Shown piece after piece: positions 25,334-33,120 of a stretch of DNA of 35,810 nucleotides. The DNA lies in NCBI GenBank assembly GCA_023430365.1, contig JAEZAS010000119.1, positions 1 through 35,810 of the forward strand, written 5' to 3'. A model generated the notes under the pieces. It saw only the letters and a list, made by a program, of their open reading frames with translations. It was not told the origin of the DNA and ran no database searches. Position numbers and translations under genes: made by a program. Position 1 is the stretch's first letter, and every line of letters begins with the position of its first letter. This DNA comes from Planctomycetota bacterium. Its GTDB lineage: Bacteria > Planctomycetota > Planctomycetia > Pirellulales > Pirellulaceae.

Positions 25334-25343
25334 CGGCGGTTTT
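25321..25343. promoter_or_regulatory. Palindromic operator candidate over the -35
   Basis: AAAACCGCC and GGCGGTTTT are a perfect 9-base inverted repeat around a 5-base centre. It looks like an intrinsic terminator but lies upstream of both divergent genes, so nothing is there to terminate; a dimeric regulator binding site over the -35 fits better. The rest of 25231-25609 shows no gene. Confidence 0.5.
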
Positions 25344-25570
25344 CGGGCGTCGACCGCCCGTGGCCTGCCGTCAGGTGCTCCGCGCAACACGAGCAAGCAT
25401 AGCGGGTTAGGACGGTACCCGGCAGCCCGCTTGGGACGCGTGAAGCGCACTTTCAGCCTAATTACCCCACTTCTGGTCCGCCAGCCAGCCAGTCCGGGGG
25501 AAATCAGGCGGCCGGTCGATTGCGCCACAACCCAAGTCGATTCTTCATCTTGCTGCGACGCTCCTTCGAT

Positions 25571-25599
25571 TTGTCAAGCGTCGGCCGAGGTGGTACATT
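25571..25599 (+). promoter_or_regulatory. Promoter very close to the ptsI start
   Basis: TTGTCA (25571-25576), 17 bases, TACATT (25594-25599). Only 10 bases separate the -10 from the ATG at 25610, so the start would fall within a few bases of the codon and the mRNA could be almost leaderless. Confidence 0.5.
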
Positions 25600-25609
25600 C
25601 TCGCGCACT

Positions 25610-27373
25610 ATGCGCAAGGGGATTCCTGTTTCGCCCGGAGTGGCCGTTGGCACCGCCTACTGCATCCACGAGATCTTCGTAAATCCAGACACGAAGCGAC
25701 TTGAGGATCACGAAGTCACCGCCGAGTTGGCCAATTACGAAACCGCCCGAGATAAGGCGGCTGGGGAACTGCGCGCCCTGAAACACAAGGTCGAGCAGCA
25801 AGTCGGACGGGAAGAGGCCCGGATTTTCGCCGTGCATGAGGCGATTCTGCGGGACGTGAACTTCACGAACAAGGTTCGCACCTGGATCGTCGACGATCGG
25901 ATGACAGCCCAGGCGGCGCTCCACCGCCTGCTCGACGAATACACAACACTGATCACGCGCACCGACGACGAGTACCTGCGGGAGCGGGTAAACGACGTGC
26001 GGGACGTGGTCATCCGCCTCAGTGCCCATATTTCCGACGTGCTGAAGACCGATCAGCACGTGCTCCACGGTCCGGTAATCCTGATCGCCGACGAACTGCT
26101 TCCCTCGCAGGCAGTAACGCTCGGCGACTTGGACGTCAAAGGCATCGTCACCCAAGGGGGCAGCCAAACGAGCCATGCGGCGATCATCGCCCGCAGCCGA
26201 GGCATCCCTGCGATCTCCGGCGTTCGCGGCATCCTGCGGCAGGTGAAGACAGGCGACACAGTCGCCGTCGACGCACGCGGCGGGCACGTGCTGATCAACC
26301 CCGACGCCGAGCAGCGCAGCGCGTTTCTCAAGCTCGAGCGAGAGTTTTTCCTGCTCAAGGATCAGCTCGCAGGCAATCGCGATTTGCCGGCGGTGACGCA
26401 GGACGGCGTGAAGCTCGAACTCCTGGGAAACATCAACGGCGCCATCGACGCTCGCGCCGCGGGGGCGATGGGCGCTTCCGGAGTCGGCCTTTTCCGCACC
26501 GAGTACATCTACCTGACCCATCCCGATGTGCCCGACGAGGAGGAGCAGTACGCCGCCTATCGAGAGGTGATTGCTTCGAGCCCCAATCAGAGCGTGACGA
26601 TTCGCACGCTCGATATCGGCGGCGACAAGACCGTGCCCTACCTGGGACACACGCATCAGGAAGCCAACCCGTTCATGGGCTGGCGAAGCATCCGCCTGTC
26701 GTTCGAGCATCCCGAGTTTTTCGCGACGCAGATTCGTGCGGTGCTACGCGCGGCGGCGGACGTCGACGGCACCTCGGGCAAGGTCCGGCTGATGTTCCCG
26801 ATGATCACGACCGTCGAGGAACTGCGCAAGGTACGGGCGATGGTCGGCCGGGCCGCGGCTCAATTGCGGCAGGAAGGGAAAACGTTTGCCGAAGTGCCGC
26901 TGGGCATGATGCTCGAAGTGCCTGCAGCGGCGATTTCGATCAACGACATGCTGCCGCTGGTCGACTTCGTGTCGATCGGCTCGAACGATCTGGTGCAGTA
27001 CCTGATGGCCGCCGACCGCGACAACCCCAAGGTCAGCCATCTTTGCCAACCGCTCGCTCCGCCGGTGCTGCGAGTGCTTTCGAACGTCATCAAAGCCTGC
27101 AACAAGGCCAACAAGCCGCTCACCCTCTGCGGCGAAATGGCCGGGCAGCCGCGAGCTTTCGTGCTGCTGTTCGCCATGGGTCTGCGGAGCTTCAGCATGA
27201 GCCCGGCGTTCATTCCATCGATGAAGGAATTGGCGGCGCACCTGACGACCGAGCAAGCCCGCCTGGTTCTGCGCCGGGCCATGACGCTACGCACCACGGC
27301 TGCCGTGAAGCGCTACATGGCCGAGCAATTGAGGATCATCGCGCCAAACCTCAGCTGGCTCGATATGGCGTAG
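25610..27373 (+). CDS. ptsI: PTS enzyme I
   Basis: A 587-residue phosphoenolpyruvate-protein phosphotransferase, which takes phosphate from PEP onto a histidine and passes it to HPr. The phosphorylated His189 is in GGSQTSHAAIIARSRGIPAI, and the C-terminal PEP-binding barrel shows SIGSNDLVQYLMAADR and Cys507 in LCGEMAG. Length is normal for EI. The first 30 codons of the longer open frame are not conserved; the ATG at 25610 (MRKGIPVSPGVAVG) is the family start. No HPr or sugar-specific EII lies in the window, consistent with a stripped-down, mainly regulatory PTS, as in many planctomycetes (inference). Confidence 0.94.
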   Translation: MRKGIPVSPGVAVGTAYCIHEIFVNPDTKRLEDHEVTAELANYETARDKAAGELRALKHKVEQQVGREEARIFAVHEAILRDVNFTNKVRTWIVDDRMTAQAALHRLLDEYTTLITRTDDEYLRERVNDVRDVVIRLSAHISDVLKTDQHVLHGPVILIADELLPSQAVTLGDLDVKGIVTQGGSQTSHAAIIARSRGIPAISGVRGILRQVKTGDTVAVDARGGHVLINPDAEQRSAFLKLEREFFLLKDQLAGNRDLPAVTQDGVKLELLGNINGAIDARAAGAMGASGVGLFRTEYIYLTHPDVPDEEEQYAAYREVIASSPNQSVTIRTLDIGGDKTVPYLGHTHQEANPFMGWRSIRLSFEHPEFFATQIRAVLRAAADVDGTSGKVRLMFPMITTVEELRKVRAMVGRAAAQLRQEGKTFAEVPLGMMLEVPAAAISINDMLPLVDFVSIGSNDLVQYLMAADRDNPKVSHLCQPLAPPVLRVLSNVIKACNKANKPLTLCGEMAGQPRAFVLLFAMGLRSFSMSPAFIPSMKELAAHLTTEQARLVLRRAMTLRTTAAVKRYMAEQLRIIAPNLSWLDMA

Positions 27374-27423
27374 CCGCGACCCTGCTTCGAGGTGTCGCTC
27401 GCTTGCTTCCGCGCAAAAAATAA

Positions 27424-27446
27424 CCGGAGGCGAAGGTTGCCTCCGG
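27424..27446 (-). terminator. Intrinsic terminator of trxA
   Basis: CCGGAGGC and GCCTCCGG pair over 8 bases around a 7-base loop. On the minus strand the hairpin is followed directly by TTATTTTTTG, a classical U-tract. The hairpin also belongs to repeat family E (GGAGG-N-GGTT-N-CCTCCGGCT) seen at 29847 and in lhr. Confidence 0.82.
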
Positions 27447-27476
27447 CTCGAGTCGCAAATTCTTTGCTCAGCGGGC

Positions 27477-27502
27477 AGGGAACGCCACAGAGGGCGTTCC
27501 CT
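27477..27502. repeat. Palindromic hairpin at a convergent junction
   Basis: AGGGAACGCC and GGCGTTCCCT are inverted copies around a 6-base centre, between ptsI and trxA. The wording AGGGAACGCC resembles common planctomycete intergenic palindromes. Confidence 0.72.
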
Positions 27503-27537
27503 ACAGTCTTTGGCGGATCGGTGACCGCTTCGCCGAC

Positions 27538-27870
27538 TTAGGCCTTGGCCGAGTCGAGCGCTTCCTGGACGCGGCTCTTGGTCGGGATGCCTTGGAAGCG
27601 CTGCACCGGCTGGCCGTTCTGGAAGATGATGATCGTCGGAATCGCTTCGATTCCGTATTGCATCGCCGACTGCTGGCTGTTGTCGACGTTCATCTTACCG
27701 ACCTTCGCGGCGCCGGCGTTCTCGCTCGCCAGTTCATCGATCATCGGGGCGATCTTGCGGCAGGGGCCGCACCAGGGAGCCCAGAAGTCGACCAGCACCG
27801 GTTCCTTCGACTGAAGCACTTCGGTCTGAAAGTTGTCGTCCGTAAATTCCAAAACATTGCTGCCGGCCAT
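27538..27870 (-). CDS. trxA: Thioredoxin
   Basis: A 110-residue thioredoxin with VLVDFWAPWCGPCRKIAP; the redox pair is Cys34 and Cys37, and the cis-Pro motif EAIPTII is present. It reduces protein disulfides with thioredoxin reductase, which is not in this window. AAGGAG about 8 bases before the ATG fixes the start. It has a good promoter at 27964-27993 and an intrinsic terminator at 27424-27446, so it is a monocistronic unit. It is distinct from the CnoX-like protein, which has a TPR tail. Confidence 0.95.
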   Translation of the reverse strand: MAGSNVLEFTDDNFQTEVLQSKEPVLVDFWAPWCGPCRKIAPMIDELASENAGAAKVGKMNVDNSQQSAMQYGIEAIPTIIIFQNGQPVQRFQGIPTKSRVQEALDSAKA

Positions 27871-27963
27871 CGGTCAACTCCTTCGTCTTGCCGCGGAATC
27901 CGGGTTCCGCGACGGGAAATGTCGAACTCGTCAGAATTATTGCCACCGTGGAAAGTGGCCCCG

Positions 27964-27993
27964 ATTCTATCGGCCCCAGGCGAACGCTGTCAA
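27964..27993 (-). promoter_or_regulatory. Promoter of trxA
   Basis: On the minus strand: TTGACA (27988-27993, perfect), 18 bases, TAGAAT (27964-27969). Start near 27957 gives a leader of about 87 bases. The remaining gap 27994-28252 shows no gene or further signal I can support. Confidence 0.6.
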
Positions 27994-28252
27994 CGAACCC
28001 CCGACCGGCGCTTCCTCGCTCTAACCTCAAGCGGCGATTGCTTCTGCGATGCATTGGGCGTAGGCTTGGCGGCGCGATCGAGCGGCCATGACCGCTGGGG
28101 CGACACTTGAAAAAGCGCCGGGCCCTGGAAGGCCGTTCGGCCCACAAATCGCTCGCCTTGGCGGCGGAATAGGCGGTCCAACTGGTCCCTCAAAACTGGG
28201 AGGACGCCAACCTCCGCTCTTGGGCCGATTTCACGGAGATGAGACAACCGCA

Positions 28253-29251
28253 ATGAACGGCAACCGGTTCACCTGCTACCTGGTAGAAAAAGATTCGGCC
28301 GGAGAGCTTCGCCAATCGATAACCACTCGCTCGCTTAGCGATCTCCCCCCGGGCGAGGTGCTCATCCGCGTTCGCTACTCTTCGCTGAACTACAAGGACG
28401 CCCTGGCGACGCGAGCCACCAAGGGGATCGTGCAGCGCCTACCGCACGTGCCGGGCATCGACCTGGCGGGCGAAGTGGCGGAATCGACGAGCCCGCGCTT
28501 TAGGGTCGGTCAGCCGGTGATCCTGACCGGCTATGAACTCGGGGCAGGGCAGTGGGGGGGCTGGTCGCAGTTTGCCCGAGTTCCGGAACGCTGGGTGGTG
28601 CCGCTCCCCGAAGGGCTTTCTCCGTTTGAATGCATGGCGCTGGGGACGGCGGGGTTCACGGCGGCCCAGTGCGTGAACGCAATTCAGGTCAACGGTGTCA
28701 CTCCGGAGGTGGGGGAGGTCGTCGTGACCGGGGCGACGGGGGGCGTAGGCTGCCTGGCCGTCCTGTTGCTAGCTCGACTGGGCTACCAGGTGGTCGCGGT
28801 GACGGGCAAACGGGAGCAGGAAGCGCAGTTGCGGCAGTGGGGCGCCCAGCGGGTGATCGATCGGAGCGAAGTGCACGATGCCACGGACCGGCCGCTGCTC
28901 AGCGGGCGCTGGGGGTCCGCGGTCGATACGGTCGGCGGGCAGACGCTGACGACCCTGATCCGCGAAACAAAGAACTATGGCGTGGTGGCGGCGTGTGGCC
29001 TGGTCGGCGGCACCGATTTGCCGTTGACCGTGCATCCCTTCATTCTTCGCGGGGTAACCCTGGCGGGGATTGGGTCCTCCGCGCTGCCATACGACCGGCG
29101 CTTGGAGATTTGGCGGAAGCTGGGGCACGAATGGCGATTGGAAAACCTCGAGCACGTTGCGACCACGATTCGGCTCGAACAGTTGGACGAGTATGTGGCG
29201 ACGATGTTTCGCGGCGGGATGGTGGGACGAACGGTGGTGGAGTTGCCGTAG
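28253..29251 (+). CDS. Acryloyl-CoA reductase / YhdH-YhfP-family MDR oxidoreductase
   Basis: A 332-residue medium-chain dehydrogenase/reductase without zinc ligands. Motifs: SSLNYKDALATRATKGIV, PHVPGIDLAGEV, and the NADPH loop VVTGATGGVGCLAVLL followed by VVAVTGK. These fit the YhdH/YhfP/AcuI group, reducing acryloyl-CoA or related enoyl compounds with NADPH. The ATG at 28253 (MNGNRFTCYLV) is chosen because the upstream frame is Gly/Pro-rich. Whether the substrate is acryloyl-CoA, another enoyl-CoA or a quinone cannot be told. It lies upstream of archease with a family D palindrome between. Confidence 0.88.
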   Translation: MNGNRFTCYLVEKDSAGELRQSITTRSLSDLPPGEVLIRVRYSSLNYKDALATRATKGIVQRLPHVPGIDLAGEVAESTSPRFRVGQPVILTGYELGAGQWGGWSQFARVPERWVVPLPEGLSPFECMALGTAGFTAAQCVNAIQVNGVTPEVGEVVVTGATGGVGCLAVLLLARLGYQVVAVTGKREQEAQLRQWGAQRVIDRSEVHDATDRPLLSGRWGSAVDTVGGQTLTTLIRETKNYGVVAACGLVGGTDLPLTVHPFILRGVTLAGIGSSALPYDRRLEIWRKLGHEWRLENLEHVATTIRLEQLDEYVATMFRGGMVGRTVVELP

Positions 29252-29280
29252 TTCGATACGTGAAGCGTGGTTGTGGTTCA

Positions 29281-29309
29281 CCGTGACGCTTACGCGTCAC
29301 GCTCGCCGG
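29281..29309. repeat. Family D palindrome, copy D3
   Basis: CCGTGACGCTTACGCGTCAC followed by GCTCGCCGG. It shares GACGCTTACGCGTC with the pair at 13002-13088. Confidence 0.8.
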
Positions 29310-29349
29310 GTCAGGTGCCGGGACAGACGCCGGGATAAGGGAGGGTTAG

Positions 29350-29760
29350 ATGTACGAGGTTTTTGAGCACACGGCCGATTTGGGATTGCGCGTGCGTGCC
29401 AGCACCAAGGAAGCGCTGTTCGCCGAGGTGGCGCAGGGGCTGTTTGCGATGATCGTCGCGAACCTCGACACGGTTCAGCCTGTCCAATCTCGCACGCTCG
29501 AGATCGCCGGCGACGAGCTCGATTTTTTGATGTTCGACTGGCTGAACGAGCTGCTATACGCCTTCGAAGCGGAGCGGCTGCTGCTGAGCCGGTTCGAGGT
29601 GCGCCTGGCCGACGACGGTCTGCAGGCGGTTTGCTGGGGGGAGGAAATGGACCCGCAGCGGCACGAGATGGAACACGAGGTGAAGGCGATTACGTATCAC
29701 CAGTTGCGGGTTGAGAGGACGGACGGGGGCTGGCTGGCCGAGATCATCGTTGACATATAG
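29350..29760 (+). CDS. Archease
   Basis: A 136-residue archease, the protein factor that speeds guanylylation and multiple turnover of RtcB. It starts MYEVFEHTADLGL (His7 and Asp10 are the expected conserved residues) and ends in the family C-terminus IIVDI. The ribosome-binding site GGGAGGG is about 5 bases before the ATG. rtcB follows 437 bases later in the same direction, with repeats and a second promoter between, so the two genes may also be transcribed separately. Pairing with RtcB supports RNA ligation as the role. Confidence 0.93.
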   Translation: MYEVFEHTADLGLRVRASTKEALFAEVAQGLFAMIVANLDTVQPVQSRTLEIAGDELDFLMFDWLNELLYAFEAERLLLSRFEVRLADDGLQAVCWGEEMDPQRHEMEHEVKAITYHQLRVERTDGGWLAEIIVDI

Positions 29761-29782
29761 ATACTTATGTATTCAGCAATTA

Positions 29783-29811
29783 TTGACAAAAGCAACCCTT
29801 GTTGATACGAT
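29783..29811 (+). promoter_or_regulatory. Strong promoter upstream of the rtcB leader
   Basis: TTGACA (29783-29788), exactly 17 bases, then TACGAT (29806-29811), 23 bases after the archease stop. Start near 29818 would give rtcB an unusually long leader of about 380 bases full of hairpins. Confidence 0.6.
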
Positions 29812-29846
29812 GCTGATTGCGTCGGAGTCTTCTTGCGGGGCGGCCC

Positions 29847-29870
29847 AGAGGCAGGTTTGCCTCCGGCTGC
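29847..29870. repeat. Family E palindrome fragment
   Basis: AGAGGCAGGTTTGCCTCCGG then CTGC; the AGGCA/TGCCT stem is short, but the right half matches the family E hairpins at 27424 and in lhr (GGTT, then CCTCCGGCT). Confidence 0.55.
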
Positions 29871-29941
29871 TTTCGCTCGGGATGGATCGGTTTGGTTTGG
29901 GGTTTCCTGGGTAGTGTTTTCTCGCGTTACGACGCGCGGGT

Positions 29942-30024
29942 GTTGATAAACCCCGGGGGTTTATCAACTAGTTGGGGGCCCCTGGGGGCGGGTTGGTGTT
30001 GATAAACCGGGGTGGTTTATCAGC
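29942..30024. repeat. Two family C palindromes
   Basis: C1 (29942-29968) pairs GTTGATAAACCCC with GGGGTTTATCAAC. C2 (29998-30024) pairs GTTGATAAACC with GGTTTATCAGC around a 5-base centre. Between them lies a G/C block with GGGGGCCCC. The whole lies in the rtcB leader. Confidence 0.85.
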
Positions 30025-30126
30025 ACCTGCGGTTCGAAGTGGCCCGCTGAACTCGCGTTACTTGAGAATCAATCAAGGGTGGTAGCGCGCCCACTTCACG
30101 GAAGCTTGGGAACTGGTACTCGCTTC

Positions 30127-30154
30127 GCACTGCTGGACAAGCCAGCAGTGGCAC
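30127..30154. repeat. Family B palindrome, copy B5
   Basis: GCACTGCTGGACAAGCCAGC and onward, with the same 9-base stem as B1-B4 and a GGCAC flank. A single copy 44 bases before rtcB. Confidence 0.85.
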
Positions 30155-30197
30155 ACGAGCAACTATCGGCGAATTCTGAGAACGAGCGAGGATTGTG

Positions 30198-31661
30198 ATG
30201 GCCAAGGAAGCTTATTACGGGCCGCTGGAGCGGGTGAGTGATACGCTGTGGCGGATTCCGAAGACCTATAAAAGCGGAATGCGGGTCGACGGGCTGATCT
30301 TTGCCGACGACAACCTGATCGAGATGATCCGCAAGGATCAGGCGCCCGAGCAGGTGGCCAATGTGGCGACGCTCCCCGGCATTCAGTACGCCAGCCTGGC
30401 GATGCCGGACATTCACTGGGGCTATGGCTTCTGCATCGGCGGGGTCTGCGCGACCGATCCGAGCGAAGGGGGCGTGATTTCGCCCGGCGGCGTCGGATAC
30501 GACATCAACTGCGGTGTGCGGCTGATGCGAACCGACCTGCGCCATAGCGACATCAAGCCGCACATGGTCCGGCTGATGGACCACCTGTACGGCAACATTC
30601 CGGCGGGTGTCGGCCGGGACGGAAAGTACCATTTCCACGCGAAGGAACTGCGGCAGCTCATGGACCAGGGCTCGCCGTTTCTCTTGCAGCGCGGCCAGGC
30701 GGCGCCCGAAGACATCCGGCACACCGAGGCGGCTGGGCGGATCGACGGCGCTCAGCCGGAGTATGTGAGCGAGCGGGCCCTCGAGCGCGGAAGCACGCAG
30801 TGCGGCACGCTGGGCTCGGGAAATCACTTCCTCGAGGTGCAGATCGTTGACGAAGTGTTCGACGAACACGCGGCGCACGTCATGGGCGTCGAGAAGGACC
30901 TCGTGTGCGTGATGATCCACTCCGGATCGCGCGGTCTGGGTTACCAGGTGTGCGACGATGCACTGAAGGAACTGCGGCGGGCGCCGGCGAAGTACGGCAT
31001 CGACCTGCCGGACCAACAGCTCGCGTGCGCGCCAGTGAACAGTCCGGAGGGGGAGCGGTATCTCGGGGCGATGTGCGCGGCGGCCAATTTCGCGTGGTGC
31101 AACCGGCAGTTGCTGATGACCCAGGCCCGGCAATCGTTCGAGCATGTGCTCGGCAAGAGCTGGGAGGCGCTCGGCATGTCGTTGATTTACGACGTGGCGC
31201 ACAACATTGCGAAGCTGGAAGAGCACAAGGTCAACGGCCAGAAGAAAAAGGTCTGGGTGCACCGGAAGGGAGCGACGCGGGCCTTTCCGCCGGGACATCC
31301 CGAGGTGCCCGAGATGTATCGCGAAATCGGCCAGCCGGTGATCATTCCGGGCGATATGGGCCGGGCGAGTTGGCTGATGGTCGGTCAGCCGGGAAGCATG
31401 GACCTGAGCTTTGGCACCTGCTGCCACGGGGCAGGGCGGGTGATGAGCCGGACAGCGGCCGTCAAACACGCACAGGGCCGCCGGATCGAGCAGGAACTGG
31501 CCGACATGGGGGTCATCGCGCGGGCCCGCAGTTGGAAGGGACTCGCCGAGGAGCAGCCCGAGGCTTACAAGCACGTCGACCTCGTCGTGGAGGTGGTGCA
31601 CAACGCAGGGCTGGCGAAGAAGGTGGCGCGGATGCGTCCGATTGGAGTGGTGAAGGGGTAG
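30198..31661 (+). CDS. rtcB: RNA-splicing ligase RtcB
   Basis: A 487-residue RtcB, the GTP- and Mn-dependent ligase that joins 2',3'-cyclic phosphate (or 3'-phosphate) to 5'-OH RNA ends. Key sites: D102 and C105 in DINCGVRL, GSGNHFLEVQ, IHSGSRGLG and TCCHGAGR, which holds the histidine that takes GMP. Length is typical. The ATG at 30198 follows GAGG; a GTG one codon earlier is possible. Archease upstream supports the assignment. Role here (tRNA repair, rRNA repair or other) cannot be told from the sequence; no RtcR-like regulator is present. Confidence 0.96.
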   Translation: MAKEAYYGPLERVSDTLWRIPKTYKSGMRVDGLIFADDNLIEMIRKDQAPEQVANVATLPGIQYASLAMPDIHWGYGFCIGGVCATDPSEGGVISPGGVGYDINCGVRLMRTDLRHSDIKPHMVRLMDHLYGNIPAGVGRDGKYHFHAKELRQLMDQGSPFLLQRGQAAPEDIRHTEAAGRIDGAQPEYVSERALERGSTQCGTLGSGNHFLEVQIVDEVFDEHAAHVMGVEKDLVCVMIHSGSRGLGYQVCDDALKELRRAPAKYGIDLPDQQLACAPVNSPEGERYLGAMCAAANFAWCNRQLLMTQARQSFEHVLGKSWEALGMSLIYDVAHNIAKLEEHKVNGQKKKVWVHRKGATRAFPPGHPEVPEMYREIGQPVIIPGDMGRASWLMVGQPGSMDLSFGTCCHGAGRVMSRTAAVKHAQGRRIEQELADMGVIARARSWKGLAEEQPEAYKHVDLVVEVVHNAGLAKKVARMRPIGVVKG

Positions 31662-31715
31662 GGAGGAGGAATGACCAATGCCCAAGCACCGATGACCCAA
31701 GGGCGGGGTGGCTCG

Positions 31716-31813
31716 TTACGACGCTCTGGGTCGTAAAGCTGGGTCGGACGCTCTGCGTCCTGCGTGCGACGCGGAGCGTCGGTGATGGCGTTCCCACGCA
31801 GAGCGTGGGAACG
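31716..31813. repeat. Array of four hairpins with a shared core, family F
   Basis: Four consecutive palindromes share the core ACGCTCTGCGT or its inverse: 31716-31736 (TTACGA/TCGTAA arms), 31746-31760 (GGACGC/GCGTCC), 31767-31781 (CGACGC/GCGTCG) and 31789-31813 (CGTTCCCACGC/GCGTGGGAACG). They differ in outer arms but keep the centre. They fill the gap between rtcB and the glycosyltransferase gene (31662-31930), where no gene is visible. Confidence 0.82.
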
Positions 31814-31870
31814 AGAGGCCTCGGTGTGGGAATGAGAGTAAGTTAGCTATTGCTGCTAGCACGGTTGGCG

Positions 31871-31899
31871 TTGTCCGTGTGGGCGGACTTTCCTACACT
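31871..31899 (+). promoter_or_regulatory. Promoter of the glycosyltransferase gene
   Basis: TTGTCC (31871-31876), 17 bases, TACACT (31894-31899). Start near 31906 gives a 25-base leader with an AGGA ribosome-binding site before the ATG at 31931. Confidence 0.5.
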
Positions 31900-31930
31900 C
31901 TGCGGCGATTGCCACAGGAAAGGATTCCGC

Positions 31931-32920
31931 ATGAGCGTCTCGGTCGTCGTCCCGGTTTACAACGAAGTTGATAACGTTCCGCTGCTCTACAACCAGCTTG
32001 CGAAGGTGCTGCCGGAGTTGGAGCGTCCGTGGGAGATCGTGTTTGTCGATGACGGGTCGACCGACGGCACAGTGGATCGGCTGAAGGACCTGGCGGCGCT
32101 CGATCCGAACGTGAAGGTGGTGCGGTTCCGCCGCAACTTCGGGCAGACGGCTGCCATGCATGCCGGTTTGCAGCTGGCGACGGGCGACGTGATCGTCACG
32201 CTCGACGGCGACTTGCAGAACGAGCCGGGTGACATCCCGATGATGGTCCGCAAGCTCGACGAGGGCTACGACCTGGTGCACGGCTGGCGGAAGGAACGTC
32301 ACGACGCCTTGGTTAGCCGCAAGATTCCGTCGCGGATTGCCAATTGGCTGATCTCGCGGACGACAAAATTTCCGATCCACGACCTCGGCTGCACGCTCAA
32401 GGCCCTGCGGCGTGACATTGCCCGCGAGTTGGAGCTCTATGGCGAGATGCACCGGTTCATTCCGATCCTGGCCCATGCACGCGGAGCCCGCTGCGTGGAA
32501 GTGGTCACGCGGCACCACGCCCGGCGGTTCGGCCAGACGAAGTATGGCATCGGGCGGACGGTGCGCGTGGTGCTCGACCTGATCACCGTGAAGTACATGC
32601 TCGATTACTTCGCCAGCCCGATGAAGCTGTTCGGCAAGATCGGGCTGCTTTGCGGGGCGGTGGGGGTGCTCGCCGCCGCGGCGACCGTGCTGATGAAGCT
32701 CGTGGCAGGCGTCGACATGACGGGGAATGCCCTGAGCCTGCTCGCCATGCTGTCGATGATTGGCAGCGTGCAGTTTCTCAGCCTCGGCTTGCTCGGCGAG
32801 GTGAACGCTCGCATCTACTATGCGTCGCAGCCTAAGCAAAACTTTGCGATCCGCGAGCTGATCAATTTTGGGGAGAAGGAAGAGGACGTCGAAACGCAGC
32901 CGCTACGCCGAGCGGCGTAG
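31931..32920 (+). CDS. GT2 glycosyltransferase with C-terminal membrane helices
   Basis: A 329-residue family 2 glycosyltransferase. DDGSTDGT begins at residue 40, the DXD motif is DGD at 92-94 (LDGDLQNEPGD), and HGWRKERHD follows. Two membrane helices lie near 235-257 and 266-289, and the tail is acidic. This domain order matches the DPMS/GtrB/ArnC-like group that loads a sugar onto a polyprenyl phosphate. The ATG at 31931 has AGGA about 8 bases upstream; the longer upstream frame is not family-like. Target glycan or lipid is unknown. Confidence 0.88.
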   Translation: MSVSVVVPVYNEVDNVPLLYNQLAKVLPELERPWEIVFVDDGSTDGTVDRLKDLAALDPNVKVVRFRRNFGQTAAMHAGLQLATGDVIVTLDGDLQNEPGDIPMMVRKLDEGYDLVHGWRKERHDALVSRKIPSRIANWLISRTTKFPIHDLGCTLKALRRDIARELELYGEMHRFIPILAHARGARCVEVVTRHHARRFGQTKYGIGRTVRVVLDLITVKYMLDYFASPMKLFGKIGLLCGAVGVLAAAATVLMKLVAGVDMTGNALSLLAMLSMIGSVQFLSLGLLGEVNARIYYASQPKQNFAIRELINFGEKEEDVETQPLRRAA

Positions 32921-32934
32921 GCAAGGCGATTCTT

Positions 32935-33011
32935 CGTAGCTGAATTCGCCAGAATCCAGACAATCGATCCACCCACTTGCGGGGCGTCTGAATTCTGGCG
33001 AATTCAGCTAC
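32935..33011. repeat. Dispersed palindromic repeat, family A, copy 3
   Basis: Arms 32935-32961 and 32986-33011 are inverted copies: GCTGAATTCGCCAGAATCC on the left and GAATTCTGGCGAATTCAGCT on the right. The centre is shorter (24 bases) than in copies 1 and 2. It begins 15 bases after the glycosyltransferase stop. Confidence 0.88.
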
Positions 33012-33120
33012 AGGTATATGATCAATGGGCGGGATTTTGGGGCGGAAAACGCTCGTTCCGACGGCGGAACTCGCTTAGCATGAACTATGGAAGTGCTGAT
33101 GCGAGAGTGGAGTTCCTGCC

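Noticed and set aside
25321..25343. Intrinsic terminator.
   Set aside because: No transcript could end here, since genes on both sides start outward; the operator reading fits better.
29711..29914. A small plus-strand gene after archease.
   Set aside because: It overlaps the archease end in another frame and runs into a promoter and repeats; the translation has no features.
30096..31700. A minus-strand open frame of over 500 codons opposite rtcB.
   Set aside because: Low-complexity His/Arg-rich translation, and rtcB with complete catalytic motifs lies on the plus strand.
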